Shown here: positions 16,801 to 25,064 of the stretch, in pieces
Position numbering within the stretch: position 1 is the stretch's first letter
Layout: each line of letters begins with the position of its first letter
DNA from: Acidobacteriaceae bacterium
GTDB lineage: Bacteria > Acidobacteriota > Terriglobia > Terriglobales > Acidobacteriaceae
NCBI GenBank assembly: GCA_903642225.1
Contig: CAHJWI010000010.1
Span: 1-64,000, forward strand
Length of the DNA stretch: 64,000 nt
Direction: 5' to 3'
Made by a program: the position numbers and the translations under genes
Notes under the pieces: model-generated
What the model was told of the DNA's origin: nothing
Seen by the model: only the letters and a program-made list of their open reading frames with translations
Database searches by the model: none

Positions 16801-17857
16801 GTGTGCGCCGGCTGAGTTCGCGGACCCATTTGCCGACAGCCTGGACGTTTTCCACCGGGGTGCCCGGGACGATGCCGTGGCCCAGGTTGAAGATGTGGCC
16901 AGGGCGGTTCCCTGCCGCGTCCAGCACGGCCTTGACGCGGCCATGGAGCACGGGTTGCGGCGCGAAAAGGGCGATGGGGTCGAGGTTGCCCTGGACGGCG
17001 GTGTGGGAACCGGCGAGGCGCCAGCCCTCGTCGAGCGGGACGCGCCAGTCCAGGCCGAGAACGTCTGCGCCCATGCTGGACATGGTGCTGAGGAGCGATG
17101 CGGTGTCGACGCCGAAGTAGATGACCGGGACGCCCAGTGCCTTGACGCGGGCGATCAGCTCGGCGGTTTGCGGCAGGACATAGTCGATGTAGTCGTTGAC
17201 GGCGAGCGCGCCGGCCCAGCTGTCGAAGATCTGGATGACGTCGGCACCGGCCTGGACCTGCTGGGCTGCGTAGTCGACGAGGACAGTGACGAGCTTCTCG
17301 CTCAGCATCTGCCATGCGGCGGTTTCGCCGTACATGATCTTCTTCGTGTCGATGTAGTTGCGGGAGCTACCGCCCTCGATCATGTAGCTGGCGAGGGTGA
17401 AGGGCGCGCCGATGAAGCCGATGATGCCGAGCTGGTCACCATCGGGCCGCGGTGGGGCGAAGTGCTTGGAGACCTTTTCGATGGCCTGCGCGACGTAGCG
17501 GAGGTCGTCGGTGCGGTCGGTGCGAAGCGCTTCAATCTGCTCGCGGGTGCGGATCGGGTTGCGGACAACGGGACCTTCGCCGTTAACGAACTCGAAGTCG
17601 AGACCCATCGGCGTGAACGGGAGCAAGAGGTCGGCAAAGATGATGGCGGCGTCGACGTTGCCGAGGACCTCCGCCGCGGTGATGGTGACCTCGGCCGCGA
17701 TGTCTGGCGTGCGGCAGATGTCGAGCAGCGTGTGATGCCGGCGGACGGCCATGTATTCCGGCATGTAGCGGCCGGCCTGGCGCAGGAACCAGGTGGGCGT
17801 GTGGTCGACCTGCTCGCGTCGGACGGCTTTGAGAAAGCGGCTGTTCTTGACCGGCAT
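16790..17857 (-). CDS. hemE: Uroporphyrinogen decarboxylase
   Basis: The protein has 355 residues, the usual length. The N-terminal signature FLRQAGRYMPEY (residues ~24-35) holds the arginines that bind the substrate carboxylates; DLLLPFTPMGLDFEF holds the catalytic aspartate, and FIGAPFTLASYMIEGG and NLGHGIVPGTPVENV are also typical. It decarboxylates uroporphyrinogen III to coproporphyrinogen III. The ATG at 17857 lies 2 bases after the stop of the yggX gene, so the two are co-transcribed. A tandem repeat starts within its last codons. Confidence 0.95.
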   Translation of the reverse strand: MPVKNSRFLKAVRREQVDHTPTWFLRQAGRYMPEYMAVRRHHTLLDICRTPDIAAEVTITAAEVLGNVDAAIIFADLLLPFTPMGLDFEFVNGEGPVVRNPIRTREQIEALRTDRTDDLRYVAQAIEKVSKHFAPPRPDGDQLGIIGFIGAPFTLASYMIEGGSSRNYIDTKKIMYGETAAWQMLSEKLVTVLVDYAAQQVQAGADVIQIFDSWAGALAVNDYIDYVLPQTAELIARVKALGVPVIYFGVDTASLLSTMSSMGADVLGLDWRVPLDEGWRLAGSHTAVQGNLDPIALFAPQPVLHGRVKAVLDAAGNRPGHIFNLGHGIVPGTPVENVQAVGKWVRELSRRTPQP

Positions 17858-17859
17858 TG

Positions 17860-18132
17860 CTAGGCCGTGGGGGCCACGAACTCCTTGGGAAGTTCGCCGC
17901 CGGAGCCGTAGAAGAAGTCGTTCATCTGCTCAACGAGGAACTCCTGTGCGGAGGGTGTCCAGGGCTGCAGGCGGTACTCGTTGAGCAGCATCTTCTGGCG
18001 CTCGATCCACTCGTTCCAGGCTTTGAGGGAGATGGTTTTGTAGACCTTCTGGCCGAGTTCGCTGTCGAAGGGGGGCTCGGGCAGGCCTTCGAGTTCCTGC
18101 TTGTATTTTGCGCAAAACACCATGTGTGGCAT
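17860..18132 (-). CDS. yggX: Oxidative damage protection / Fe(II) trafficking protein (YggX family)
   Basis: The protein has 90 residues and matches YggX along its whole length: MVFCAKYKQELEGL with the conserved cysteine at residue 7, PPFDSELGQKVY, the W-x-x-W-x-x-[HR]Q element WNEWIERQKMLLNEYRL, and FLVEQMNDFFYG. YggX proteins protect Fe-S clusters and are thought to hold or move ferrous iron. Its place directly before hemE and two genes before ferrochelatase suggests a link between iron supply and haem synthesis. The family consensus (M-x-R-x-VFC) supports the start at 18132. Confidence 0.9.
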   Translation of the reverse strand: MPHMVFCAKYKQELEGLPEPPFDSELGQKVYKTISLKAWNEWIERQKMLLNEYRLQPWTPSAQEFLVEQMNDFFYGSGGELPKEFVAPTA

Positions 18133-18213
18133 GTGGGTAAAGGCTCCTGACGCTTCGTTCCTGATTGTATCGGGCCGGGGCGCGCCGGGTTCGATCAGCG
18201 GCTTCGACGGCGG

Positions 18214-18399
18214 TTACTCGCCTTTGCCGGGAACGGGGTTGCCGTCGGCGTCGTAGGGGCAGTGGCGGCAATCGTTGCCGCAGCAGAAGCCGCGGCGCAG
18301 GTGGTAGGCGGCGGTGAAGACGAGGAAGGGGCCGTCGAAGTAGTATTCGCCTGTTTCGGCGAGCAGGGGTTCGGGGTTTGCGGTCGGCTGGTCAGGCAA
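18214..18399 (-). CDS. DUF5522 small cysteine-rich protein
   Basis: The conserved part reads EYYFDGPFLVFTAAYHLRRG and then FCCGNDCRHCPYD, the DUF5522 signature with four cysteines that suggest a bound metal or cluster. A TTG at 18397-18399 overlaps the stop of lhr and gives 61 residues, close to the usual size; a longer frame reaching 18534 would add a basic proline-rich leader lying wholly inside the lhr 3' end and is less likely. The overlap with lhr suggests coupled translation. Function is unknown; in other genomes DUF5522 genes are also short and often sit next to larger genes. Confidence 0.7.
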   Translation of the reverse strand: MPDQPTANPEPLLAETGEYYFDGPFLVFTAAYHLRRGFCCGNDCRHCPYDADGNPVPGKGE

Positions 18400-21300
18400 A
18401 GAGGCCGCCTTGCGCTTGCGGTGGTTCGGGTGGCGGTAGCGGTGCTTCGACGGGTGCGGTGGAGCGTCGTGCGACCGGGGTGCGGGTGCCTTCGGGGGTG
18501 GCGATGGTGTCGAGCGGGTTACCGTGTTCGTCACAGGCTGCGCCGTTGCGGAGGTGGACGCGGCGGCCGGCGATGGCGGCGGTGCGGTCGCCGGGGACGA
18601 GGATGCCGATGAGGTTGCAGGGATCGCTGGCGGCGAGGGTGGTCGTCTCGGCGGTCGCGGCGGAGGGCGTGGTGTTGCGGTGCAGGCGCAGGCTTTCGAC
18701 GGCCTCGGGCAGGGCGTACTGCTCGCCGGAGAAGCCGGTGACGAAGCGGCCGCCGCGGACGTCTCCTCGGGCCTCCAGACGGCGGAGCATGCGGAGGAGG
18801 TCGCGCCATTTGGGGGCGTTGGCCTCGCGCTGGAGGAGGTCGCGGAAGAGCAGGCCGTAGCGCTGGAGCAGGACTTTGGTGGCGGATTCTAGGGCAGCTT
18901 CGGCGATACGGGCCTTCTGCGGTGCGGAGAGTGCGGAGGTGTCTTCGCAGTCGAAGAGGGACCAGCGTCCGCCGGTGGCGCGCGTGCCGCGTTTGGTGCC
19001 GTTGGCGACCGGCTCTGCGGCGAGCGGCTTGCGTTTGGGGTCCATCATGGCGCGCAATTGGTCAAAGCCGTCGGCGCTCGCCAGTCCGGCCGTCGCGAGT
19101 TCCCAAAGAGCGGTTTGGACCTGGGCTTTCGTCTGGGTGCAGAGGCGCTGGAGGTCGGCGGTGAAGCAGGCACCGCGCTGCTGCAGGGTGTCGCGTACGG
19201 CGAGCGCGTCCGGCGAGAGGGCCTGCTGCAATTTCGCTTCTTCGACACATTTCGAATCGAGCACAGGTGCGAGCCAGTCCGCGAATTCGCGCACGTAGAA
19301 CGTGATCGGCGCCATGTTGGTGGGGATGACGCGGCGGGGTGCGGCGCCGTCGCCGGCGGCCCAGGCGGGGTGCGGGCTTAGGCGACCCCAGCCGACGGCT
19401 CCGCTGAGGCAGAGCGCGTCGAGGAAGCGCGGGTCGTAGTCGCGGACGCGCTGGGGAAGCAGGGTGCGCTCCCACTCCACGGCGGGGGCCTCGAAGCCTT
19501 CAAGCTGCAGAAGCGCGTCGAGGGTGCCTTCCTCGCCGGTGGTCTGGGTAGTCTTCGCAAGGTGCTGCCAGTGGAGCAGCCAGCGCATGTAGGTGGCAGG
19601 TGGCACGGCCTCAATCTGCTTGCGCAGGTTACCGAGGGTGAGGCGGTGGATGCGCTGCAGGATGCGGCGTTCGCACCACTCGGTGGTGGCGTCTTCTGTC
19701 GTTTTGTCGCGCTCGAAGGTGCCGCGGAGGGCGAGGCCCTGCATCTCGATGGCGGTGAGTTGCTGGTAGATGGCGCGCGGGTGCAGGCCAGTCAGGGCTC
19801 CGATTTCGGCGGCGGTGGTGGGGCCCAGGAGTTGGAGATAGCCCTGGGTGAGAAGGCGGAGGGCGTCGGCGGTGGTGGAGTCTGGGGTGTTTCCGCTGGG
19901 TTCGTTCTGGTCCGGACCCACCCTAACCGCGCCTTGTACTTCGTTTGTGTCCGGAGATCCCAGTGGGCGCGATGAGGACGGGGCACCTGGGTTGGCGGCG
20001 GTGAGTTCAGTAAGGAGGTGGGCATGAGGCAGGCGTTCGGTGGCGACCCAGTGCGTGGTGTCGCCGAGCGTGATGGCGTGGGCACGGCCGCGGCCTTCGA
20101 GGCGCTGGAAGAAGAGGGGCCAGTGGCGTGCGGCGTGGGTGCGGTGGTCGTGCAGTTGGTCGTCGTTTGCGGTGTTCCCCTCCCTGATGGCCTCTGGGTC
20201 GAAGAGCGCGACCGGCAGCGCAATGCAGCCGAAGAGGAGGTCGTGGAGCTCGTGTTCGTCGCGCAGGTCGGGCCAGACTTCCATGCGGGCCTGGAGGATG
20301 GCGCGGGGGTCCAGGCGGCCGGCCTCGCCGAGCACGGAGTCGGGGATGGTGCGGCGAAGGCTGACGGCGCGGGCGCGGCGCTCCTCCAGGTCGGCGTCGT
20401 CGAGAAACGCGTTCTGGTTGGCGTTGAGCAGCTCATGCGAAAACTGCGACGGGACGGGGGTGTCGACGGCGATGCACTCAATGCTGCCGTCGTCGATGCC
20501 GCGCAGCACGGCGAGCAGGCCGTGGAGGTCCATGGCCTCCTGCAGCACGTCCTGCATCACCTCGCGGACGAGGGGGTGGTCGGGGATCTGGATGTCGCCG
20601 ACGATGGTCTCGAAGCAGGCGGCGGCCTGGGGAAAGACGGAGGCGAGCAGGTCTTCGCCACGGGTGCGCTGGATCTGCGGGGCGACGCGCTTGCCCTTGC
20701 TGAAGCGCAGCAGTTGGAGCGAGCGATTGGCGGCCCAGCGCCAGCGCGTTTTAAAGATGGGCGACGCGATGGCGGCCTGCTCCAGCAGTTCTTTTGCGGT
20801 GTTCTCGGCAAGGTAGTGGAAGACGTCGGCGAGGGGAAAGCTGTGCTGCTCCGCCAGGCAGATGTTGATGCCGTTGTCGGTGGCGGCGGCCTGCAGCTCG
20901 TAGTTGAAGCCGCGGCAGAAACGCTTGCGCAGGGCCAGGCCCCAGGCCCGATTGATGCGACCGCCGAAGGGTGCGTGCAGGATGAGCTGCATGCCGCCAC
21001 CCTCATCGAAGAAGCGCTCCGCGATGATGCGCTGCTTGGTGGGCACCGCACCCAGAACGGCGCAGCCGCTGACGATGTACTGCAGCAGCTGCAGCGCGGC
21101 GGAGTCGGAGATGCAGCACTCCTCCACCAGCCATGCTGCGGCGGCGTTCACCTGCGGGTCTTCGAGCACGACGCGCTCGTGGTGGATACCTTGCGTGCGG
21201 GCGCGAATCTCGTTGCGCAGAGTGCCGACGAAATCGGAGAGGACATCGGTGCGCTGGGGAGCCTCGCCGGCCCAGAAGGGCACGTTGGGCGGCGCGCCGT

Positions 21301-23053
21301 GGGCGTCTTCCACGAGGACGCGGCCCTCCTTTTCGACCATGAGGACGCGCCAGCTCGCGTTACCGAGCTGGATCACATCACCCGGGCCGCTGTCGATGGC
21401 GTAGTGCTCGTCGAGCGTGGCAATGGTGACGCCTTCCGGCTGCAGGACGACCTGGAAGACGGCGGTGTCGGGGATGGCGCCGCCGTTGCCGATGGCGGTC
21501 ATGCGCGCGCCGCGGCGGGGGTGCAGGTGGCCGGCGACGCCGTCGCGCAGCAGGTACGCGCCGTAGCGACCGCGGCTGTTCTCAATGCCGGTGTGCAGCA
21601 GGGTGACGAGCTCGTCGAACTGCGCGCGAGTGAGGTTGCGGTAGGGGTAGGCGCGGGTGACGAGGCGGTACAGCGCGTCCTCTTCCCACGGCTCCGCGGC
21701 GCAGGCGGCCACCATCTGCTGCATCAGGATGTCGAGCGGCTGTGGCGGGATTTCGAGCCGGTCGAGCGAGCCGGAGCGCATGGCCTGGACGAGCGCGGCC
21801 ATCTCCAGCAGGTCGTCGCGGGTGGTGGCGAAAAAACGGCCCTTGGGGATGGCTCCGCGCCAGTGGCCGGCGCGTCCCACGCGCTGCATGGCGGTGGCGA
21901 CGGCGCGGGTGCTGTTGAGCTGGACCACGAGATCGACGGCGCCGATGTCGATGCCCAGCTCGAGTGAGGCGGTGGCGACGAGGCATTGAATTTCGCCGGC
22001 CTTCAGGCGCTGCTCGGCGTCCAGGCGAAGCGCGCGGGAGAGCGAGCCGTGGTGCGCGGCGACGTTTTCCGTGCCGAGCCGTTCCGCCAGCGCACCGCAC
22101 AGGCGCTCCACCATGCGGCGGGTGTTGACGAAGACGAGGGTGGACTTGTGCTCGCGGCACAGGTCGGCGATGCGGTCGAAGATTTCGACCCACATCTTGC
22201 TGTCGCACACGCTGCTGAGTTCGGACGAGGGGATTTCAATGCCGAGGTCGAGGGGTCGGCGGGTGCCTACCTGGACGATGGTCGCATTTCGATTGTTGTC
22301 GCAGTGTCGAACGCCGGTGAGGAAGTCGGCGACGAGTTCAATCGGGTTCTGCGTGGCAGAGAGACCGATGCGTTGCGGCGGCTGCGACAGGCCGGTAAGC
22401 ATGCTGCCGGGCGACAGGCGGTTCTCGCCGGTGACGAGGGCGTCCAGCCGCTCCAGCGTGAGGGCCAGGTGAGCACCGCGCTTGTCGTCCACCATGGCGT
22501 GGATTTCGTCGACGATGACGGTGTGTACGCAGCGCAGGTTCTCGCGCGCCCTGGCGCTGGTCAGCAAGAGGTACAGCGATTCCGGCGTGGTGACGAGAAT
22601 GTGCGGCGGCGTTTTGAGCATCGCCACGCGCTCTTTGGGCAGGGTGTCGCCGGTGCGCACGCCGGTGCGAATCTGCGGGACGAGGTAGCCGTGCTCGAGC
22701 GCGAGTTTCAGGATCTCGGCGAGCGGCGCTTCGAGGTTCTTCTGGACGTCGTTCGACAGGGCCTTGAGCGGCGAGACGTAGACGACCTGGGTGTGCGGGG
22801 AGAGCCGGCCTTCGATGGCTTCAGTGACGAGGCGGTTGATGGCGACGAGAAAGGCAGCCAGGGTTTTGCCGGAGCCGGTGGGCGCGGAGATGAGCGTGGG
22901 CGCGCCGCGCAGGATGGGCGGCCAGCCCTCAATCTGGGGCTCGGTGGCGGAGCCGAATTTTGCGAGGAACCACTCCCGCACGACAGGGTGCGCCCATGCC
23001 AGGGCATCAACTTCTCGGGGCGAGGTGAGCGGTGGCAGGGTGGCGGTGGCCAT
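18392..23053 (-). CDS. lhr: Lhr-type large ATP-dependent helicase
   Basis: The protein has 1553 residues, close to the long Lhr of E. coli. Motif I APTGSGKT is at 57-64, motif II DEIH at 182-185, motif III SAT at 232-234; the second RecA domain holds VFVNTRRMVERL, ATASLELGIDIGAVDLV and QRVGRAGH. A winged-helix/beta-barrel region follows, and the C-terminal ~500 residues correspond to the Lhr C-terminal (AlkZ-like winged-helix) part. Lhr is a 3'-5' single-strand DNA translocase linked to DNA repair. Residues ~1023-1047, in the linker before the C-terminal part, are encoded by a copy of the dispersed element also found near hemE. The gene heads the minus-strand run to hemG. Confidence 0.9.
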   Translation of the reverse strand: MATATLPPLTSPREVDALAWAHPVVREWFLAKFGSATEPQIEGWPPILRGAPTLISAPTGSGKTLAAFLVAINRLVTEAIEGRLSPHTQVVYVSPLKALSNDVQKNLEAPLAEILKLALEHGYLVPQIRTGVRTGDTLPKERVAMLKTPPHILVTTPESLYLLLTSARARENLRCVHTVIVDEIHAMVDDKRGAHLALTLERLDALVTGENRLSPGSMLTGLSQPPQRIGLSATQNPIELVADFLTGVRHCDNNRNATIVQVGTRRPLDLGIEIPSSELSSVCDSKMWVEIFDRIADLCREHKSTLVFVNTRRMVERLCGALAERLGTENVAAHHGSLSRALRLDAEQRLKAGEIQCLVATASLELGIDIGAVDLVVQLNSTRAVATAMQRVGRAGHWRGAIPKGRFFATTRDDLLEMAALVQAMRSGSLDRLEIPPQPLDILMQQMVAACAAEPWEEDALYRLVTRAYPYRNLTRAQFDELVTLLHTGIENSRGRYGAYLLRDGVAGHLHPRRGARMTAIGNGGAIPDTAVFQVVLQPEGVTIATLDEHYAIDSGPGDVIQLGNASWRVLMVEKEGRVLVEDAHGAPPNVPFWAGEAPQRTDVLSDFVGTLRNEIRARTQGIHHERVVLEDPQVNAAAAWLVEECCISDSAALQLLQYIVSGCAVLGAVPTKQRIIAERFFDEGGGMQLILHAPFGGRINRAWGLALRKRFCRGFNYELQAAATDNGINICLAEQHSFPLADVFHYLAENTAKELLEQAAIASPIFKTRWRWAANRSLQLLRFSKGKRVAPQIQRTRGEDLLASVFPQAAACFETIVGDIQIPDHPLVREVMQDVLQEAMDLHGLLAVLRGIDDGSIECIAVDTPVPSQFSHELLNANQNAFLDDADLEERRARAVSLRRTIPDSVLGEAGRLDPRAILQARMEVWPDLRDEHELHDLLFGCIALPVALFDPEAIREGNTANDDQLHDHRTHAARHWPLFFQRLEGRGRAHAITLGDTTHWVATERLPHAHLLTELTAANPGAPSSSRPLGSPDTNEVQGAVRVGPDQNEPSGNTPDSTTADALRLLTQGYLQLLGPTTAAEIGALTGLHPRAIYQQLTAIEMQGLALRGTFERDKTTEDATTEWCERRILQRIHRLTLGNLRKQIEAVPPATYMRWLLHWQHLAKTTQTTGEEGTLDALLQLEGFEAPAVEWERTLLPQRVRDYDPRFLDALCLSGAVGWGRLSPHPAWAAGDGAAPRRVIPTNMAPITFYVREFADWLAPVLDSKCVEEAKLQQALSPDALAVRDTLQQRGACFTADLQRLCTQTKAQVQTALWELATAGLASADGFDQLRAMMDPKRKPLAAEPVANGTKRGTRATGGRWSLFDCEDTSALSAPQKARIAEAALESATKVLLQRYGLLFRDLLQREANAPKWRDLLRMLRRLEARGDVRGGRFVTGFSGEQYALPEAVESLRLHRNTTPSAATAETTTLAASDPCNLIGILVPGDRTAAIAGRRVHLRNGAACDEHGNPLDTIATPEGTRTPVARRSTAPVEAPLPPPEPPQAQGGLFA
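19915..19987. repeat. Dispersed palindromic element, copy B (inside lhr, in frame)
   Basis: The 73-base segment starts GACCCACCCTAACCGCGCC and ends GGGCGCGATGAGGACG then GGGCACC, matching both ends of copy A at 16646-16716. CGCGCC near the left and GGCGCG near the right are complementary. In the lhr frame (minus strand) it encodes roughly 24 residues starting GAPSSSRPLGSPD and ending AVRVGP, a proline/serine-rich linker with no equivalent that I can recall in other Lhr proteins. The reading frame is kept through the element. Confidence 0.55.
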
Positions 23054-23150
23054 GCGTTAGTGTAGCGCGCGGGTTCGCCGGTTGTTCGCCTCGAATGTGG
23101 TGCAGGAGAACTCCGGGCGATACGAGCTGGCGCAATGCGATCATGGGGGC

Positions 23151-23753
23151 ATGAGCGAGATGGAGATGACGGCGGAAGAGCGGGCGCGGCGGGTGAAGGT
23201 GATCGTCTTCGATGTGGATGGGGTGCTGACCGATGGGCAGCTGTTCTTTATCCCGACTGGGCACGACAAGGACGGAAAGATTACGGCGGTAGAGACGAAG
23301 GGCTTTGCGGCGCATGATGGGCTGGGCATCGCGATCGGGCGTGCGGCGGGCTTGCGCTTCGGCGTCATTACAAAGCGGATGAGCGATACGGTGGCGGTGC
23401 GCATGCGCGACCTAAAAGTGGAGCACGTGCACATGGGCGCGCACTACAAGACCGAGGCGCTGGCGGCGATCGCCGCGGCGGAGGGCGTGGGGCCGGAGGA
23501 GATCGCGTATGCGGGAGACGACATCATCGACTTGCCGCCGATGCGCCAGGTGGGGTTTGCAGTGGCGGTTTGGAATGCGCGCGACCAGGTGAAGCGCGAG
23601 GCGCACTGGGTGACGCCGAGCGCGGGCGGGCATGGTGCGGGGCGCGACCTGATCGACTTTGTGCTGGCGGCGCAGGGGCGAATCGAAGAGGCCTATGCGT
23701 TCTATGTAAGCCGTGAGAACAAGACGACCGACATCGGGGCAGGTGGAATGTAG
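23151..23753 (+). CDS. kdsC: KdsC-like HAD phosphatase (3-deoxy-D-manno-octulosonate 8-phosphate phosphatase)
   Basis: The protein has 200 residues from the ATG at 23151, preceded by GGGGG; earlier in-frame starts lie in the divergent promoter region of lhr. It is a cap-less HAD of class C0: the nucleophile motif FDVDGVLTDG, ITKRMSDTV (threonine of motif II), the lysine in HYKTEAL and AYAGDDIIDLP (motif IV). These match KdsC, which removes phosphate from KDO-8-phosphate for lipopolysaccharide synthesis. Other C0 HADs such as N-acylneuraminate-9-phosphatase look similar, but the length and GDDxxDLP pattern favour KdsC. Confidence 0.82.
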   Translation: MSEMEMTAEERARRVKVIVFDVDGVLTDGQLFFIPTGHDKDGKITAVETKGFAAHDGLGIAIGRAAGLRFGVITKRMSDTVAVRMRDLKVEHVHMGAHYKTEALAAIAAAEGVGPEEIAYAGDDIIDLPPMRQVGFAVAVWNARDQVKREAHWVTPSAGGHGAGRDLIDFVLAAQGRIEEAYAFYVSRENKTTDIGAGGM

Positions 23754-23781
23754 AGGTGTACCCGTGCGACAGCGTCGCGCA

Positions 23782-24921
23782 TCACATGCCGCTGCTGGTG
23801 TGGGTGCCGGGCGGCTGTGTGCCGAAGCGTTCTTCCAGCGTACGCAGGCGAGGGATCGTAATACCGAAGATGCGGCGGACGGCGATAAAGGCCAGGTGGA
23901 CGACAATGGCCAGGGTGCCGCCGATTACTGTTGCGAGAACACGGCGCTGCAGCACCTCGTGCGCGGGCTGATGCACGATGGCAAGCAGAAAGCAGATGTA
24001 ACCGGTGAGGACCGTTGCGAAGGCACCGTAGTTGACGTTGGTCAGCAGATAGCTCAGGAAGAGAAAGAGCAGGACGAGCGCAGTGAGAACCTCTCCACGG
24101 GGGTGAAGCAGCGTGACGACAGCGGTACAGACAAGTGCACCGAGCAGGGTGCCGACTGAGCGGAGCAGTGAGCGTGCAGCGGTGGAGGCCCACTCTGGTT
24201 TGGGTATGAGGACGGCCGTCATACCGATCCAGTACGCGTTAGGGAAGTTGATGTGGCGGTAAAGATCGACCGCAAGCACACCGGTGGCGGCAACGCGCAG
24301 GGCGTACTGGAGCGAGGGGGAATCCCAGCGGAGCTGCTCGCGGAGAAAGGGCCGGGCGAAATGTGTTGGATCGAAGTCGGGCGAGCTAAAATGCGTTTGC
24401 GCCTGGGCAAACCAGTGGCGAAAGCCGAGCAGGAGCGCGGTTTGCAGCGCGCCGCCGGCAAGCACGCCCGCGCCACGCAAAACAGCGCTATAGGTAAGGT
24501 CGTGCGTTGTGCCAGGTGTAGACATGGCTGCGGACGAGACGATAAGGAAGACGCAGCTTTGCTGGCCGACCCAACCGGCAGCGGAACTGATGCTGTTGGA
24601 TAAACCGTACAGCAATGTCCAGGCGAGCGTGGCAACGAGCAGAAGGTGAGTGCTGTCGCGGCAGAGCGCACCCACAAGCGCGGACATGCCGATGCTGAGC
24701 GTGGCGAGGATCATGGGCCCGGAGCGGCGGAAGAGTGGCTGCTGGAAAGAGCCGAAGCCCACGGCCTGGGCACCGCCGGCCATCAGCACGCCAGTCCCCG
24801 GGTAGCCAAGGGCGACACCCAGAATGAGCGGGAGAGCAACGCCGGGCAGGCAAAGGACGGAGTGCAGCGGTTCTGACGTGGACCACTTGAACGAGCGAAG
24901 CTGCTGCCACAGGTCGTTCAC
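23782..24921 (-). CDS. FUSC-family (aromatic acid exporter-like) membrane protein
   Basis: The protein has 379 residues starting at a GTG (MNDLWQQLRSF); no strong Shine-Dalgarno is seen, so the start is uncertain. Two sets of membrane helices (about residues 25-160 and 205-345) are separated by a short soluble loop, a smaller form of the FUSC/YccS/AaeB layout. RSLLRSVGTLLGALVCTAVV is the typical R-x3-R-x2-G-x2-[LI]G repeat of the family's second half. Such proteins are thought to export small aromatic acids or other anions. A perfect 18-base palindrome lies 85-102 bases upstream of the start and could be an operator. Confidence 0.72.
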   Translation of the reverse strand: MNDLWQQLRSFKWSTSEPLHSVLCLPGVALPLILGVALGYPGTGVLMAGGAQAVGFGSFQQPLFRRSGPMILATLSIGMSALVGALCRDSTHLLLVATLAWTLLYGLSNSISSAAGWVGQQSCVFLIVSSAAMSTPGTTHDLTYSAVLRGAGVLAGGALQTALLLGFRHWFAQAQTHFSSPDFDPTHFARPFLREQLRWDSPSLQYALRVAATGVLAVDLYRHINFPNAYWIGMTAVLIPKPEWASTAARSLLRSVGTLLGALVCTAVVTLLHPRGEVLTALVLLFLFLSYLLTNVNYGAFATVLTGYICFLLAIVHQPAHEVLQRRVLATVIGGTLAIVVHLAFIAVRRIFGITIPRLRTLEERFGTQPPGTHTSSGM

Positions 24922-25005
24922 GGGCGGAGGCCTGGCGTGGCAGTCATTGCGTTTAAGACTAACTGCTGTACCGGATGCTCGAGCGTATTTGCACGGGTGC
25001 GCGAG

Positions 25006-25023
25006 CGTATCCGCGCGGATACG
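25006..25023. promoter_or_regulatory. Perfect 18-base palindrome upstream of the FUSC gene
   Basis: CGTATCCGCGCGGATACG is its own reverse complement. A partial relative (GCGCGGATGCG) follows at 25034-25044, and GAGCGTAT occurs both at 24981 and at 25003. It lies in the 143-base gap between the TonB-C gene (ending at 25065) and the FUSC gene (starting at 24921), both on the minus strand. It could be an operator for a dimeric regulator or a hairpin ending the sigma-factor transcript; there is no T tract. Confidence 0.45.
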
Positions 25024-25064
25024 CGCGCATGTCTGCGCGGATGCGTGGGCAGGGAACTACGAGT

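Noticed and set aside
15410-17863. Long plus-strand frames opposite hemH and hemE
   Set aside because: Same reason; both haem enzymes are clear on the minus strand.
18392-23053. Lhr-like helicase as part of a defence system
   Set aside because: The full-length Lhr layout and its haem-gene neighbours point to the housekeeping helicase; no nuclease, methylase or other defence gene is next to it.
20018-23065. Long open frames on the plus strand opposite lhr
   Set aside because: They are shadows of a high-G+C coding strand: the minus strand carries complete helicase motifs, and the plus-strand frames have no domain, start site or sensible composition.
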